A model generated the notes under the pieces. The model worked only from the letters and a program-made list of their open reading frames with translations. It ran no database searches and was not told where the DNA came from. A stretch of 64,000 bases of DNA from the NCBI GenBank assembly GCA_011050235.1, contig DRGC01000042.1:1-64000 (forward strand), given 5' to 3'. The position numbers and the translations under genes were made by a program. The DNA comes from Phycisphaerae bacterium. GTDB taxonomy: Bacteria; Planctomycetota; Phycisphaerae; SM23-33. This document shows positions 47,980 to 57,947 of this stretch, one piece after another (position 1 is the first letter of the stretch; each line of letters starts with the position of its first letter).

Positions 47980-50223
47980 ATGGCTGATCCCGATAATAGC
48001 AGGACCGACCCCCAGCCGGCCGCGCCGGATGACCAAGCCCCCGACACCGGGGGGAAGCTCTCGGTCGCCCTGGCGGGTAATCCCAACTCCGGCAAGACGA
48101 CGATCTTCAACGCCATCACCGGCGCGCGCCAGCACGTGGGTAATTATCCCGGCGTCACGGTGGAGAAGAAGGAAGGCTCGGCCAGGTACCATGGCCAGTC
48201 GCTGCACGTGATCGATCTTCCGGGCACGTATAGCCTGACGGCCTACAGCATCGAGGAGGTCATCGCCCGCAACGTTCTGATCGACGATAGCCCCGACGTC
48301 GTGATCGACATTCTCGACTCGTCGAACCTCGAGCGCAACCTGTACCTGGCCACGCAGTTGCTGGAGCTGGGCGTGCCGCTCGTGCTGGCGTTCAATATGT
48401 CCGATGTCGCCAAGACCCGCGGGTTCGACATCAATATCGACTACCTGTCGCGTCTGCTGGGCGTGCCGATCGTCCAGACGGTCGGGCACAAGGGCCGCGG
48501 CATCCGCGAGCTGCTGCGCAAGGCCGTCCACGTCGGCGCCGACCCCGATTCAGCCGTCGACGCTCAGCGTTATCCCGATTACGGCCACGAGATCGAGCCC
48601 CATGTCCAGGAACTCGCCGGTTTGGTCGTCGAGGCGGGCTGCGGGCAGCGCCACGCGCGGTGGTTCGCCGTCAAGATGCTGGAGAACGACGAGCAGTCGG
48701 CCAAGCGGCTCCACACGATCTGCGGCGACCAGGCCGATGCGATCCTCGCCCGGGCCACCGAGCTGCGCGAGCACATCGAGAGCATTTTCGGCGACTCGGC
48801 GGAGATCGTCCTGGCCGACCGGCGATATGGCTTTATTTCCGGGGCGTGCACCGAATCCGTCGAGATGACCGTCGACCGACGGCACACCATCAGCGACCGG
48901 ATCGACATGGTGATGACCAACCGTTGGCTGGGCCTGCCGATCTTTGCGGTGCTGATGTACGCGATGTTCTCTCTGACGTTCGCGTTGGGCAATCCGCTGG
49001 TGGACTCTATCGGCGATGGTCAGGACTGGCTGGCCGGGACGGTCTCGTCGGCCTGGCCTCCGTTGATGTTCCCCTTGCTCAAGTCGCTGGTCGTTGACGG
49101 GCTGATCAAAGGGGTCGGCGGCGTGCTGGTCTTCGTACCGGTGATCGTTCTGCTGTTTCTGGCGATCGCGTTTCTGGAGGACACCGGCTACATGGCCCGG
49201 GCGGCGTTTATCATGGACCGCCTGATGCACAAGCTGGGGCTGCATGGGAAGAGCTTCATCCCGATGCTGATCGGCTTTGGCTGCAGCGTGCCGGCGATTA
49301 TGGCCACGCGTACGCTCGAGACGCGCCGCGACCGGCTGACGACCATGATGGTCGTCCCGCTGATGAGTTGCGGCGCGCGGATGCCCATCTACGCCATCAT
49401 ATTGCCGGCATTTTTCTCGAAGTCGATGCGGGCGCCGATGCTGTGGCTGATCTACACCATCGGGATCCTGCTGGCGATCATTCTCGCGAAGGTCCTGCGG
49501 GTCACGCTGCTCAGGGGCAAGCGTACGCCTTTCGTCATGGAGCTGCCCCCCTACCGCATGCCGACGCTTCGCGGCCTGCTGACCCACGTGTGGGAGCGGA
49601 CGTGGATGTATCTTCGAAAGGCCGGCACGATCATCCTGGCGGCGACCATCGTCGTCTGGGCGATGAGCACGTTCCCCCGCACCGAGCGCGGGCATTTCAG
49701 CAAGGACTACGACGAACTGGCCGCACAGGTCCAACGCACGCGCGTCGCCGCCCCGATCGACGACGCCCGCGCCGCCGAGCTGGACGCCCAAATGGCGGCG
49801 ATTGACAACGAGCAGCAGGCCGAGCGCCTGTCCAACACCGTCATGGGCCGCCTGGGCCACCTGCTGACACCGGTGATGGAGCCGCTCGGTTTCGACTGGA
49901 AAATCGCCACCGGGTTCGTCAGCGCCCTGCCGGCCAAGGAAGTGTTCGTAGCCCAGATGGGTGTGATCTACGCGCTCGGCGAGACCTCCGAGGATGACAC
50001 CGAGTCGCTCCAGGCGCAACTGCACGCCAACTACACCCCCCTGGTGGGATTCTGCATCATGCTCTATGCGCTGATCAGCGCGCCGTGCATCGCCACGCTG
50101 GCGGTGACCAAGCGTGAGTCGGGTTCGTGGCGATGGGCGCTGCTGCAGTTCTTCGGGCTCACGGCGCTGGCTTACGTCGTCACGTTGGGCGTCTATCAGG
50201 TGGGCCGGCTGTTCGTCGGCTGA
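47980..50223 (+). CDS. feoB: Ferrous iron transporter FeoB
   Basis: 747 residues. N-terminal GTPase: G1 GNPNSGKTT, switch region VGNYPGVTVE, G3 DLPGTYSL, G4 NMSD. Then the linker domain and the polytopic core with GFGCSVPAIMATRTLE and the second Cys/gate region SALPAKEVFVAQ. Inner-membrane Fe2+ uptake, supplying iron for haem. Start at the ATG at 47980 (GAGG at 47967-47970); an ATG at 47971 also exists. Confidence 0.95.
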   Translation: MADPDNSRTDPQPAAPDDQAPDTGGKLSVALAGNPNSGKTTIFNAITGARQHVGNYPGVTVEKKEGSARYHGQSLHVIDLPGTYSLTAYSIEEVIARNVLIDDSPDVVIDILDSSNLERNLYLATQLLELGVPLVLAFNMSDVAKTRGFDINIDYLSRLLGVPIVQTVGHKGRGIRELLRKAVHVGADPDSAVDAQRYPDYGHEIEPHVQELAGLVVEAGCGQRHARWFAVKMLENDEQSAKRLHTICGDQADAILARATELREHIESIFGDSAEIVLADRRYGFISGACTESVEMTVDRRHTISDRIDMVMTNRWLGLPIFAVLMYAMFSLTFALGNPLVDSIGDGQDWLAGTVSSAWPPLMFPLLKSLVVDGLIKGVGGVLVFVPVIVLLFLAIAFLEDTGYMARAAFIMDRLMHKLGLHGKSFIPMLIGFGCSVPAIMATRTLETRRDRLTTMMVVPLMSCGARMPIYAIILPAFFSKSMRAPMLWLIYTIGILLAIILAKVLRVTLLRGKRTPFVMELPPYRMPTLRGLLTHVWERTWMYLRKAGTIILAATIVVWAMSTFPRTERGHFSKDYDELAAQVQRTRVAAPIDDARAAELDAQMAAIDNEQQAERLSNTVMGRLGHLLTPVMEPLGFDWKIATGFVSALPAKEVFVAQMGVIYALGETSEDDTESLQAQLHANYTPLVGFCIMLYALISAPCIATLAVTKRESGSWRWALLQFFGLTALAYVVTLGVYQVGRLFVG

Positions 50224-50666
50224 CCCGGCCGGGCGAGCGCAAAAAAGAGGCGGCGCTTCTGGGGCAGCAGAGAACGCCGCGCTCGAGAAACCACCCGGCC
50301 CGTGAGAACCGGGCCTGCCAGCGACGAAAATAATTGTCGCACGGCAGGGGCCTCCACAAATATATCGGAGACAAGGGTTGCGATCTTAATAAGTTACGAG
50401 ATTTTCATTTCGCACACCCACTCCCCCGCCCACTGCCTCTAAGGTCATTTACTGATGAGAGTTGCACACCTCCTTTGCCTGATGATTTCTGTTGGCATCT
50501 GGCAGGATCGAGAGAACTTCCGGCTCTGGCGGGGCTAGAATCGCCCCGGCCTCTGCAACGCGTTGAAACGTCCTATCCCACGTCGACTAATGGCCCATTC
50601 GTCGTTGAAACCCCAGCGACGAAGGCCTATATAGGGCCGACCGCCTTGATACGATCGGAGAACGGC
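50224..50666. other. Intergenic region after feoB with sigma-70 promoter
   Basis: About 440 bases without a recognisable gene. A GC-rich hairpin (GGCCCG...CGGGCC, near 50298-50313) may end the feo transcript, though no strong T-tract follows. A -35/-10 pair for the next gene is at 50605-50633. No RNA gene recognised. Confidence 0.5.
50605..50633 (+). promoter_or_regulatory. Sigma-70 type promoter for first URO-D-like gene
   Basis: TTGAAA (50605-50610), 17 bases, TATATA (50628-50633). The same hexamers at the same spacing precede the paralogous gene at 51960, and the -10 is flanked by the same GGCC...GGGC bases. Confidence 0.7.
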
Positions 50667-51746
50667 ATGGCTGGACTTCTTTACCGTGAAGACATGGACG
50701 CTGTCCGCGAGCGGATGACCACGTGGCTCAATGGTGGCGACATCGGCCGACCGGCGATGCACGTCCACGCCCCGCGGGAAGAGACGCTGGAAGATATCCC
50801 CGAGTTTCCATGCCCGCCGGATGTCAACGCGGCCCATTACACGATCAAGAGCTTCGAGCTTCGCCTCAACCAGGGCCAGCGCGGCTGTCTGAACAGTTGG
50901 TTCCTGGGCGAGTCCGCTCCGGTGGCCACTCCGGGCCTGGCGCCGAACACGCTGGCGCTGTACTTGGGCTGCGAGGGCGTCGAGGCCGAGGGCACCGTCT
51001 GGTGCGAGCCGTGCATCGAAAGCCCCGAGACGGCCGTCTTCGAAGTCGACGAGGATAACAAGTACTGGCAGTTCACGCTCAAGCTCACCCGCGCGCTGCG
51101 CGAGCACGGGGCGGGCAAGTGGCTGTTGGCGTTCCCGGACCTGATCGAGGGGCTCGACACGCTGGCGGCTATGCGCGACACGCAGAAGGTGCTGGTCGAC
51201 ATGGTGGACCGCCCGGACTGGGTGCACGAATCGCTCAAGACTATCACCGACCTGTACTTTTTCTACTATGACCAGCTGTACGACATGATGAAGGATGAGG
51301 TCGGCGGCTCGAACTTCTGGGCCTGGGCGCCGGGGCGGATGGTCAAGCTGCAGTGCGACTTCTCGGCGATGATCGGCCCGGAGATGTTCGGCGAGTTCAT
51401 GGTTCCCGTGCTGGATGAGATGACCCGCCGCACCGACTTCAGCATGTACCACTGGGACGGCCCCGGCGCGCTGTGCCACCACGACCATCTGCTTTCTCTG
51501 GAGAAGCTGACCTATCTGCAGTGGACGCCCGGGGCGGGCCAACCGGGAACGTGCGATCCAACGTGGTGGCCGCTCTATCACAAGACGTTCGAGGCCGGCA
51601 AGAAGGTCGTCGTCGATGCCTGGAGCTTCGACGAGATGGTGGCCTTGAAGAAGGAGTTCGGCCCCAAGTGCAAGCAGTTCCTGCTAGGCTACGGCGCCAA
51701 GGACAAGGCTGAGGGCGAAAAGGCATTGGCGTTTATGGAATGCTGA
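50667..51746 (+). CDS. Uroporphyrinogen decarboxylase-like family protein (tandem copy 1)
   Basis: 359 residues. URO-D/methyltransferase superfamily barrel. Recognisable are DLIEGLDTLAAMRDTQKVL, the MVKLQCDFSAMIGPEMF segment and MYHWDGPGA. The N-terminal Arg-rich motif of true HemE is not seen, and the haem route here does not need HemE, so a corrinoid-linked methyltransferase or other role is more likely. GGAG 6 bases before the ATG. Highly similar to the next gene. Confidence 0.78.
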   Translation: MAGLLYREDMDAVRERMTTWLNGGDIGRPAMHVHAPREETLEDIPEFPCPPDVNAAHYTIKSFELRLNQGQRGCLNSWFLGESAPVATPGLAPNTLALYLGCEGVEAEGTVWCEPCIESPETAVFEVDEDNKYWQFTLKLTRALREHGAGKWLLAFPDLIEGLDTLAAMRDTQKVLVDMVDRPDWVHESLKTITDLYFFYYDQLYDMMKDEVGGSNFWAWAPGRMVKLQCDFSAMIGPEMFGEFMVPVLDEMTRRTDFSMYHWDGPGALCHHDHLLSLEKLTYLQWTPGAGQPGTCDPTWWPLYHKTFEAGKKVVVDAWSFDEMVALKKEFGPKCKQFLLGYGAKDKAEGEKALAFMEC

Positions 51747-51756
51747 GGAGAGTGCT

Positions 51757-51877
51757 CAATGCTTAATGATGAATGATGAATGCTGAATCATCAATGGACA
51801 AGCGCGCGAAATCGGCGCCTGGTGTTTGACCGGCTCATTCAGCATTCAAAGTTCAGCATTCGAAGTTCAGCATTGCT
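51757..51877. repeat. Two inverted arrays of 7-base repeats
   Basis: Six heptamers run from 51757 to 51798 (CAATGCT, TAATGAT, GAATGAT, GAATGCT, GAATCAT, CAATGGA). After 37 bases six more run from 51836 to 51877 in the opposite sense (CATTCAG, CATTCAA, AGTTCAG, CATTCGA, AGTTCAG, CATTGCT). The consensus is ATTCAGC on one arm and its complement on the other, so the whole could fold into a long hairpin between the two URO-D-like genes. Confidence 0.75.
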
Positions 51878-51895
51878 GCTGGGCCTCATTCCTCG

Positions 51896-51924
51896 TTGAA
51901 ATCCCACCACTTAGGGCCTATATA
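51896..51924 (+). promoter_or_regulatory. Sigma-70 type promoter for second URO-D-like gene
   Basis: TTGAAA (51896-51901), 17 bases, TATATA (51919-51924), identical in hexamers and spacing to the promoter at 50605-50633. Predicted start near 51931, about 29 bases before the ATG. Confidence 0.7.
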
Positions 51925-51959
51925 GGGCGTTTCCCGTAACCTGCTTTTGGAGATGTTAT

Positions 51960-53039
51960 ATGGCTGGGCTGCTGTACCGAGAGGATATGGACGCCGTCCG
52001 CGAGCGGATGACCACGTGGTACAATGGGGGCGACATCGGGCGACCCGTTATGCAGATTCGCGCCCCGCGCGAGGATGCGATCGAGGACATCCCCGAAGTG
52101 CCCGTCCCGCAAGGCTGCACCGCCGCCGGTTACACCACGATGAGCTACGAGTACAGGCTCAATCGCGGGCTTCGGGACTGTCTGAACACCTGGTACCTCG
52201 GCGAGGCCGTCCCCAACACCTCGCCGGACCTGGCGCCGAACTGTCTGGCGCTGTATCTGGGGTGTCAGGGCGCCGAGGCCGAGGGCAGCGTCTGGTGCGA
52301 GCCCTGCATCGAAAGCCCCGAGACCGCCCGGTTCGAGGTCGACGAGGACAACTTCTACTGGCAGTTCACGCTGAAGCTCGCCCGCGCCTTCACCGAGGCC
52401 GGCGCCGGCAAGTGGCTGCAACAGTTCCCCGACCTGATCGAAGGGCTCGACACCCTCGCGGCCATGCGCGATACGCAGAAGCTGCTGATGGACCTGGTCG
52501 AACGGCCGGCGTGGGTGCATGAGTGCCTGGCCAAGATCACGCAGCTTTACTTTGTCTATTACGATCGGCTCTACGACCTGATGAAAGATGAGGTCGGCGG
52601 ATCGTATTTCTGGTCCTGGGCGCCGGGCCGGATGGCCAAGCTGCAGTGCGACTTCTCTGCGATGATCTCACCGGAGATGTTCGGCGAGTTCATGGTCCCG
52701 GTGCTGGATGAGATGACGCGCCGGCTGGACTACAGCATGTACCACTGGGACGGGCCGGGCGCAATTGGCCACCTGGACCACCTGCTCAGCATCGAACACC
52801 TGGACATCATCCAGTGGACCCCGGGCGCCGGCGAGCCGCCCACATTCGACAAGACGTGGTGGCCCCTGTACCATCGATGCTTCGAGGCCGGCAAGAAGGT
52901 CGACATCAGCGCCGCCAGCGTCGACCACCTGGCTCCGCTGAAGAAAGAGTTCGGCCAGAACGTCAAGAACTTCCATATCGGCTATTCGGCCGAGTCGCCC
53001 GAGGCCGGCGAGCAGGCCCTGGCCTTTATGGAATCCTAG
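51960..53039 (+). CDS. Uroporphyrinogen decarboxylase-like family protein (tandem copy 2)
   Basis: 359 residues, the same length as copy 1 and collinear with it throughout (both begin MAGLLYREDMDAVRERMTTW). Same superfamily features; the duplication carried the promoter with it. Differences are scattered substitutions, not deletions, so both copies are probably functional. GGAG 7 bases before the ATG. Followed after 18 bases by the M28 peptidase gene. Confidence 0.78.
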   Translation: MAGLLYREDMDAVRERMTTWYNGGDIGRPVMQIRAPREDAIEDIPEVPVPQGCTAAGYTTMSYEYRLNRGLRDCLNTWYLGEAVPNTSPDLAPNCLALYLGCQGAEAEGSVWCEPCIESPETARFEVDEDNFYWQFTLKLARAFTEAGAGKWLQQFPDLIEGLDTLAAMRDTQKLLMDLVERPAWVHECLAKITQLYFVYYDRLYDLMKDEVGGSYFWSWAPGRMAKLQCDFSAMISPEMFGEFMVPVLDEMTRRLDYSMYHWDGPGAIGHLDHLLSIEHLDIIQWTPGAGEPPTFDKTWWPLYHRCFEAGKKVDISAASVDHLAPLKKEFGQNVKNFHIGYSAESPEAGEQALAFMES

Positions 53040-53057
53040 CCAAAGGGAGTAGCAACC

Positions 53058-54446
53058 ATGCTGAAAGACGTTCCCACCAAGTTCTCCGGCGCCAAGGCTT
53101 ACGAGTACTGCAAGTACCTGGCCATCACAATCGGCCCGCGACTGACGGGCACCGCCGGCGAGCACAAGGCGGCCAACTACATTGCCAAGATGTTCCGCTC
53201 GTTCGGACTGAAGACGCGCCTGCAGCGATTCCCGGTCACGACCTTCGAAGCATCCAAATGCACCTTCCAAGCCCGTGACGGGAAGACATGGCGATCCTAC
53301 GCCGTCGAGCCGGTCGGACTTTCCAAAAGCACTCCACTGCGCGGCGTCGAAAGCGAGTTCGCGCTGCTGGACAACGCCGACTCTGAATATTTCTCCGGCC
53401 GGCTGCGCGACAAGATCGTCCTGCTGCTGGGCACCATGAACATGGCCGATCTGCCGAAGCTCTGTTCGTTCGGGCCCAAGGCGCTGATCTTCATGGATTC
53501 CGGCATCGCCGACGAGCCCATCCGCCGGGTGTTCCGCGACTACCAGCGGACTAAAAAAGGCAACCTGCCGATGGCCCACATCAAGCATATGGACGCCGTC
53601 GACATCGCCAAGCGCGGCCTGACGCGGGGGCGGCTGAACCTGCAACTGACGGAGAAGAAATCCTACGGTCTGAACGTCATCGGTGAAAAGGTCGGCAGCG
53701 ACCGGACGGACGAAATCGCCGTCGTGTGCGGCCACTACGACACGTCGATGGGTATCCAGGGCGCATCGGACAATGCCGGCGGCACGGCCATCATGATGGA
53801 ACTGGCCCGAGTGCTGACGGCTGAGCCCACACGCCGAACGCTGCGATTCGTCGCCTTCGCCTGCGAAGAAACGGGCCTCAACGGCAGCCTATACTACGCC
53901 GACGATCTGGCCAAGCGGGACAAGCGCGAGAAGAACAAGGCCACCTTCGACCCCAAGCTCCACACGACCGAACTGGACCGGCACCGGCTGGTGTTCAACG
54001 TGGACGTCCATGGGGCCATCCTCGGCAACAGCGGCTTCCAATACAGCGGTGTCGACGACGTGGGCGCGGCCGTTCGCCTGCTGACCAAGGAGCTCGGCGT
54101 GCACGCCGGCGTCAGCAAGGGCCCGATGAGCAGCGACGGGTCGGCGCTGGCGGCGGTCGGCGTTCCGGCGGTTCAGTACGCCCGCACCGGAGGCACGACG
54201 CGGTTCCTGCATTCCACGCGGGACCAGATGAAGTTTATCTCCGCAGAGGCCCTAGCCCAGGCCGGCGGGTTCTCCGAGGTCTTCCTGAGGCGGTACGTCA
54301 TCGATGCAGCCGCTCTGGCCTTTCCCCGCCAGATTCCCAAGGATCAAGAGGAAGCCCTCAAGGCCTACCACTGGCCCGAACTCAAGAAGACCAAGAAGAA
54401 GAAGGCCAAGAAGCGCTCGACCGCTCGCCCTGCTCGGCGGTCATGA
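53058..54446 (+). CDS. M28-family metallopeptidase
   Basis: 462 residues, no signal peptide seen. Zinc-ligand motifs of M28 peptidases: CGHYDTS near 226, ASDNAGGTAIMMEL, FACEETGLNGS with the catalytic and ligand glutamates, FNVDVHG and LHSTRDQ. A PA-like insert is likely in the first half (ALIFMDSG). C-terminus ends in a Lys/Arg-rich tail. Probably co-transcribed with the URO-D-like gene. Substrate unknown. Confidence 0.85.
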   Translation: MLKDVPTKFSGAKAYEYCKYLAITIGPRLTGTAGEHKAANYIAKMFRSFGLKTRLQRFPVTTFEASKCTFQARDGKTWRSYAVEPVGLSKSTPLRGVESEFALLDNADSEYFSGRLRDKIVLLLGTMNMADLPKLCSFGPKALIFMDSGIADEPIRRVFRDYQRTKKGNLPMAHIKHMDAVDIAKRGLTRGRLNLQLTEKKSYGLNVIGEKVGSDRTDEIAVVCGHYDTSMGIQGASDNAGGTAIMMELARVLTAEPTRRTLRFVAFACEETGLNGSLYYADDLAKRDKREKNKATFDPKLHTTELDRHRLVFNVDVHGAILGNSGFQYSGVDDVGAAVRLLTKELGVHAGVSKGPMSSDGSALAAVGVPAVQYARTGGTTRFLHSTRDQMKFISAEALAQAGGFSEVFLRRYVIDAAALAFPRQIPKDQEEALKAYHWPELKKTKKKKAKKRSTARPARRS

Positions 54447-54570
54447 ACCCGGCCCCCGGGCCGGTCGGCAAGGCGAACCACAATCTTGTGGAACGTTCCG
54501 CCGGAACGTATGCTTATGCCCCACGTGTCGCACCTGCGACGCCGAATCGGTAAACAGGAGCCGATAGTCG

Positions 54571-56700
54571 ATGACAATACGCGCAGTCATTCTTGGATTG
54601 TTGGGCGCAATGTTTGTCGCCGCAGTGGCCTATCTCAACGACCACGTCTGGCTCCTGCCGCACTTCGTGGCCAGCCACTTCCCGGTGTTCGTGTTCGGCT
54701 CGCTGGTTGTGTTCGCCTTGCTGGTCAACCCGGTCTTGTTCCTGGTGCGTCGAAACTGGCGGTTCAGACCCGCCGAGGTCGCCGTCGCCGTCATGTTCAT
54801 GCTGGTGGCGTGCAGCATTCCTAACTATGGATTTCTGGGCGTGTTCACCAAGGCGATGGTCATGCCCGCCAATGTCTACAAGTCCGAGCCCGGCTGGGAG
54901 AAGAACCACCTGCGAGAATACCTCCCCCCCCATTGGCAACCGGCGGCGGGCAAGTATGTCCCGGAGTTCACAGACAACTTCATGCAGGGAGGGCGAGCAG
55001 GCGGCGAGAATATTTCCGTCGCCGACGTGCCATGGCACTACTGGCAGTCGTCGCTGATGACGTGGATGCCGCTGATGATGCTGATGACGGTGGCGCTGAT
55101 CTGTCTGGGCCTGATCCTGCATAAACAATGGACGCAGGCGGAGCGGCTACGCTATCCAATTGCCGACGTCGCAACCACGCTGTTGGAGCAGGATCCCAAC
55201 CGCGCGATGCCGAAGCTGTTTCGAAGTACCGGCTTCTGGTGGGGGTTGGGGCTGGTGTTGTTTATCCGTGTCGTCAACGGAGTGTACGCCTGGTTCCCCG
55301 AGAACATGATCGAAATCCCGCTACGATTGCCGTTTTATGACGTAGCCGATCACTTCGTCGCGATCAAACACGCCGACATGTGGTGGTGGGCGTGGCTGGG
55401 ACCGATGATGTACCCCACCGTCATCGCCATTGGCTTCATGCTGGCCTCGGACGTGGGGCTGTCACTGGGGCTCGCCCCGCCGCTGTTTGCGGTGATCTCC
55501 ATGGCGTTCCTCAAGAACTTCGATCTGAACATCGGCCACGACGATTACATGCTCGGCGGCTCGGCGGCTTGGCAGCGATTCGGCAGCTACGTCGCCATGG
55601 TGTTGGTGATCGGCTACACCGGGCGGCGGTACTATCGGGATGTGCTCAAGGGGGCCCTGACGTTCCGCAACCAGGCGGGCGTGCCCGACTATGCCGCCTG
55701 GGCCTGCCGCATCTTCTTCCTGGCCATCGGCGCCTTCGTGATGATCCTCGTCGCCAACGGCCTGCCCTGGCCCTTCGCCGTCTTGACCGTGGGAATGATC
55801 CTGCTGGTCTCGCTCGGCATGAGCCGCATCAACTGCGAAAGCGGCCTGTTCCTGAACCTGCCCCGCTGGCAGCCCATCGGCATCATGGTGGGCCTGTTCG
55901 GCGCCGTCGCACTGGGCCCCAAGGCCATTATGATGCTGGCGCTTCTGTCGGTCGTCTTTACCGTCGTGCCCTGGGAATCGCTCATGCCGTTCTTCATGAA
56001 CGGCCTGAAAATGTGCTCCAGCCAGAAGATCAAGGTCGGCCGCGTCGGCGCCAGCTCCATTGGCGTCTACGCGCTTTCCCTGATGGTCGCCCTGCCCGTA
56101 GTCCTGTGGGCGATCCACAACTATGGCGTGCTCCGCGAGCCGCCCCAGTGGTCCACCCAGGACTTGACCCGATACGTCTATGAATCCGGCGACACACTCG
56201 TCAACGATCTGAAGTACGAGGCCAAGCTCTCCGCCGCCGAGACCCTCACCACCGGCGAACGGCTCGGCTTCAACTGGGGACACGTCAGCTTCGATTGGGG
56301 CCGCTTCCCGCCGGTCAGTTGGGACGACTTCGGATTTGACCATATCGATCCCGATGGGCGGTTCCTTCGCTCTGCCGGCATCGGTCTGGGGATCGTCCTG
56401 GTGGTCAGCTTCATGCGCTTGCGCCTGCCGTGGTGGCCCCTGCACCCGGTGCTGTTTATGATCTGGGGGACGCGGCAGATCGCCGAGTTGTCGGCGTCGT
56501 TCCTGGTGGGCTGGGCGATCAAGTCCGCCGTCACCAACCTGGGCGGCACGCAGACGTATCAGCGGACCAAGGTGATCATGTTCGGCATCATCGCAGGCGA
56601 CCTGCTCGGCGGGCTGACATTCATGGCCATCGCCCTGATCTACCACCTGGTCACCGGCAAGCCGGCCCCCGAATATCTCATCTTTCCGAAGATGATGTAA
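54571..56700 (+). CDS. Large polytopic membrane protein of unknown function (DUF6785-like)
   Basis: 709 residues with about 14 hydrophobic segments. It resembles the uncharacterised planctomycete membrane family annotated as DUF6784/DUF6785, distantly like oligopeptide transporters. Conserved-looking stretches include SRINCESGLFLNLPRWQPIG and LRLPWWPLHPV. Same strand and close to the M28 peptidase, so it might transport products of that peptidase; this is inference. No motif fixes a substrate. Confidence 0.7.
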   Translation: MTIRAVILGLLGAMFVAAVAYLNDHVWLLPHFVASHFPVFVFGSLVVFALLVNPVLFLVRRNWRFRPAEVAVAVMFMLVACSIPNYGFLGVFTKAMVMPANVYKSEPGWEKNHLREYLPPHWQPAAGKYVPEFTDNFMQGGRAGGENISVADVPWHYWQSSLMTWMPLMMLMTVALICLGLILHKQWTQAERLRYPIADVATTLLEQDPNRAMPKLFRSTGFWWGLGLVLFIRVVNGVYAWFPENMIEIPLRLPFYDVADHFVAIKHADMWWWAWLGPMMYPTVIAIGFMLASDVGLSLGLAPPLFAVISMAFLKNFDLNIGHDDYMLGGSAAWQRFGSYVAMVLVIGYTGRRYYRDVLKGALTFRNQAGVPDYAAWACRIFFLAIGAFVMILVANGLPWPFAVLTVGMILLVSLGMSRINCESGLFLNLPRWQPIGIMVGLFGAVALGPKAIMMLALLSVVFTVVPWESLMPFFMNGLKMCSSQKIKVGRVGASSIGVYALSLMVALPVVLWAIHNYGVLREPPQWSTQDLTRYVYESGDTLVNDLKYEAKLSAAETLTTGERLGFNWGHVSFDWGRFPPVSWDDFGFDHIDPDGRFLRSAGIGLGIVLVVSFMRLRLPWWPLHPVLFMIWGTRQIAELSASFLVGWAIKSAVTNLGGTQTYQRTKVIMFGIIAGDLLGGLTFMAIALIYHLVTGKPAPEYLIFPKMM

Positions 56701-56711
56701 CGACAACGGCG

Positions 56712-57893
56712 CTATCCGGCGCCGCAGGCGCACACCTCGCGCCACGCCTGGACGACGGTCTCCACGCTTTCCCACGGCGTATCGGGAAACAGGCAGTCCA
56801 CCGGAGAGAGGATCAGCCCGCCGCCGGGGGCGAGGATATCCACGGCCCCGAAGACAGCCTGGCGGATCTCGTCGCGACTGCCGCGACCCAAGGTGATGGC
56901 CGAGTTGATGCCGCCCAGCACCGCGACGTGGCCGTCGAGCTGCTGCTTGACCACCGACAGGTCCGCGCCGCCCTGAACGGGGTCCACGTGATACAGCACG
57001 TCCAAGCCGATCTTCTTGAACGTCTCCAGAAGCGGCATGATCCCGGCGCTCATCGTCCAGGCGAACTTGGCATCGGCCTGGTGGGCCATCGCCACCAGCT
57101 CGCTCACCCCCGGGACGAAGAACCGGCGAACCAGCTCGGGCGACCAGAAGTGCGTGCCCTCATACCATCCCCGGCGGACCAGCACGTCCACGCCCTCATC
57201 CAGGAGCATCTGGCAGTTCCGCTTGTCCCAGGCGTTGAGGATCTCCAGCAACTCCTCGAAGAACCCGGGGGTATCGACCGCAGCCAGCACGCTGCCCTGG
57301 ACGCCGCACAGCCAGACCACCGCGTCGACAGCGGCGGACCCCCACCCGCTGACCAGCACACCGTTGTCGGTGGCGAAACGTCTCACGCGGGCGGCCCGGT
57401 CCCGAAACTCCTTCAGGTGCTCGGCCGTTGGCTCGGCCAGGAGATACCGCAGCTTGGGCAGGTCCTCGGGCGACGTGACGGCGTGCTCCTTGGCGCGCGG
57501 GACGTTGTAGTCGTCGAAAAGGTGCACCTCGTCGGCCTGCCAGGCTACGCCGCAGTTGAAGCTATCGCCGGCCTCGCGCACGACATGTCGCAGCACGCCG
57601 GCCGGTGTGTCGTACTCCTTGCACAGCAGCGGGTACGGCTCGTCCGCCGTGGGCGCCTCGCGCCACGAGCGGACGCGAACATCCGGGTGCATGTCCGACG
57701 GGGCGCCCAGGTTCAGAATGTCATCAACGCCGATGCACGCCCACCGCTGGAAGGCCTCGAACTCATCGGACCAGCGGAAGTGTTCCGGAGGCACGAAGCC
57801 GAACAGACGAAAGTGCAGGGGGACCCGGTCGGGCTGGCCGCAACTCATTGCCGTGAGCAGGCGCTCTCGCGAACTCATTTCATTCCATGCCAT
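56712..57893 (-). CDS. Uroporphyrinogen decarboxylase-like family protein (third, divergent)
   Basis: 393 residues. URO-D superfamily: SSRERLLTAMSCGQPDRVPLH at the start, GGINSAITLGRGSRDEIRQ and ILAPGGGLILSPVD at the end. This start and end look like MtaA/URO-D-type proteins, and it is not a close copy of the tandem pair. The start is the ATG at 57893; one at 57929 adds 12 residues. Converges on the membrane protein gene with only 11 bases between stops. Confidence 0.78.
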   Translation of the reverse strand: MAWNEMSSRERLLTAMSCGQPDRVPLHFRLFGFVPPEHFRWSDEFEAFQRWACIGVDDILNLGAPSDMHPDVRVRSWREAPTADEPYPLLCKEYDTPAGVLRHVVREAGDSFNCGVAWQADEVHLFDDYNVPRAKEHAVTSPEDLPKLRYLLAEPTAEHLKEFRDRAARVRRFATDNGVLVSGWGSAAVDAVVWLCGVQGSVLAAVDTPGFFEELLEILNAWDKRNCQMLLDEGVDVLVRRGWYEGTHFWSPELVRRFFVPGVSELVAMAHQADAKFAWTMSAGIMPLLETFKKIGLDVLYHVDPVQGGADLSVVKQQLDGHVAVLGGINSAITLGRGSRDEIRQAVFGAVDILAPGGGLILSPVDCLFPDTPWESVETVVQAWREVCACGAG

Positions 57894-57947
57894 GGTCGCG
57901 ATTTTGCAGCCCACACCCGCCCTATGCAAGACCGCGGGCTGCGGCCC

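Noticed and set aside
51757-51877. Heptamer arrays as a CRISPR
   Set aside because: Units are 7 bases without spacers and the two arrays are inverted; no cas genes are present.
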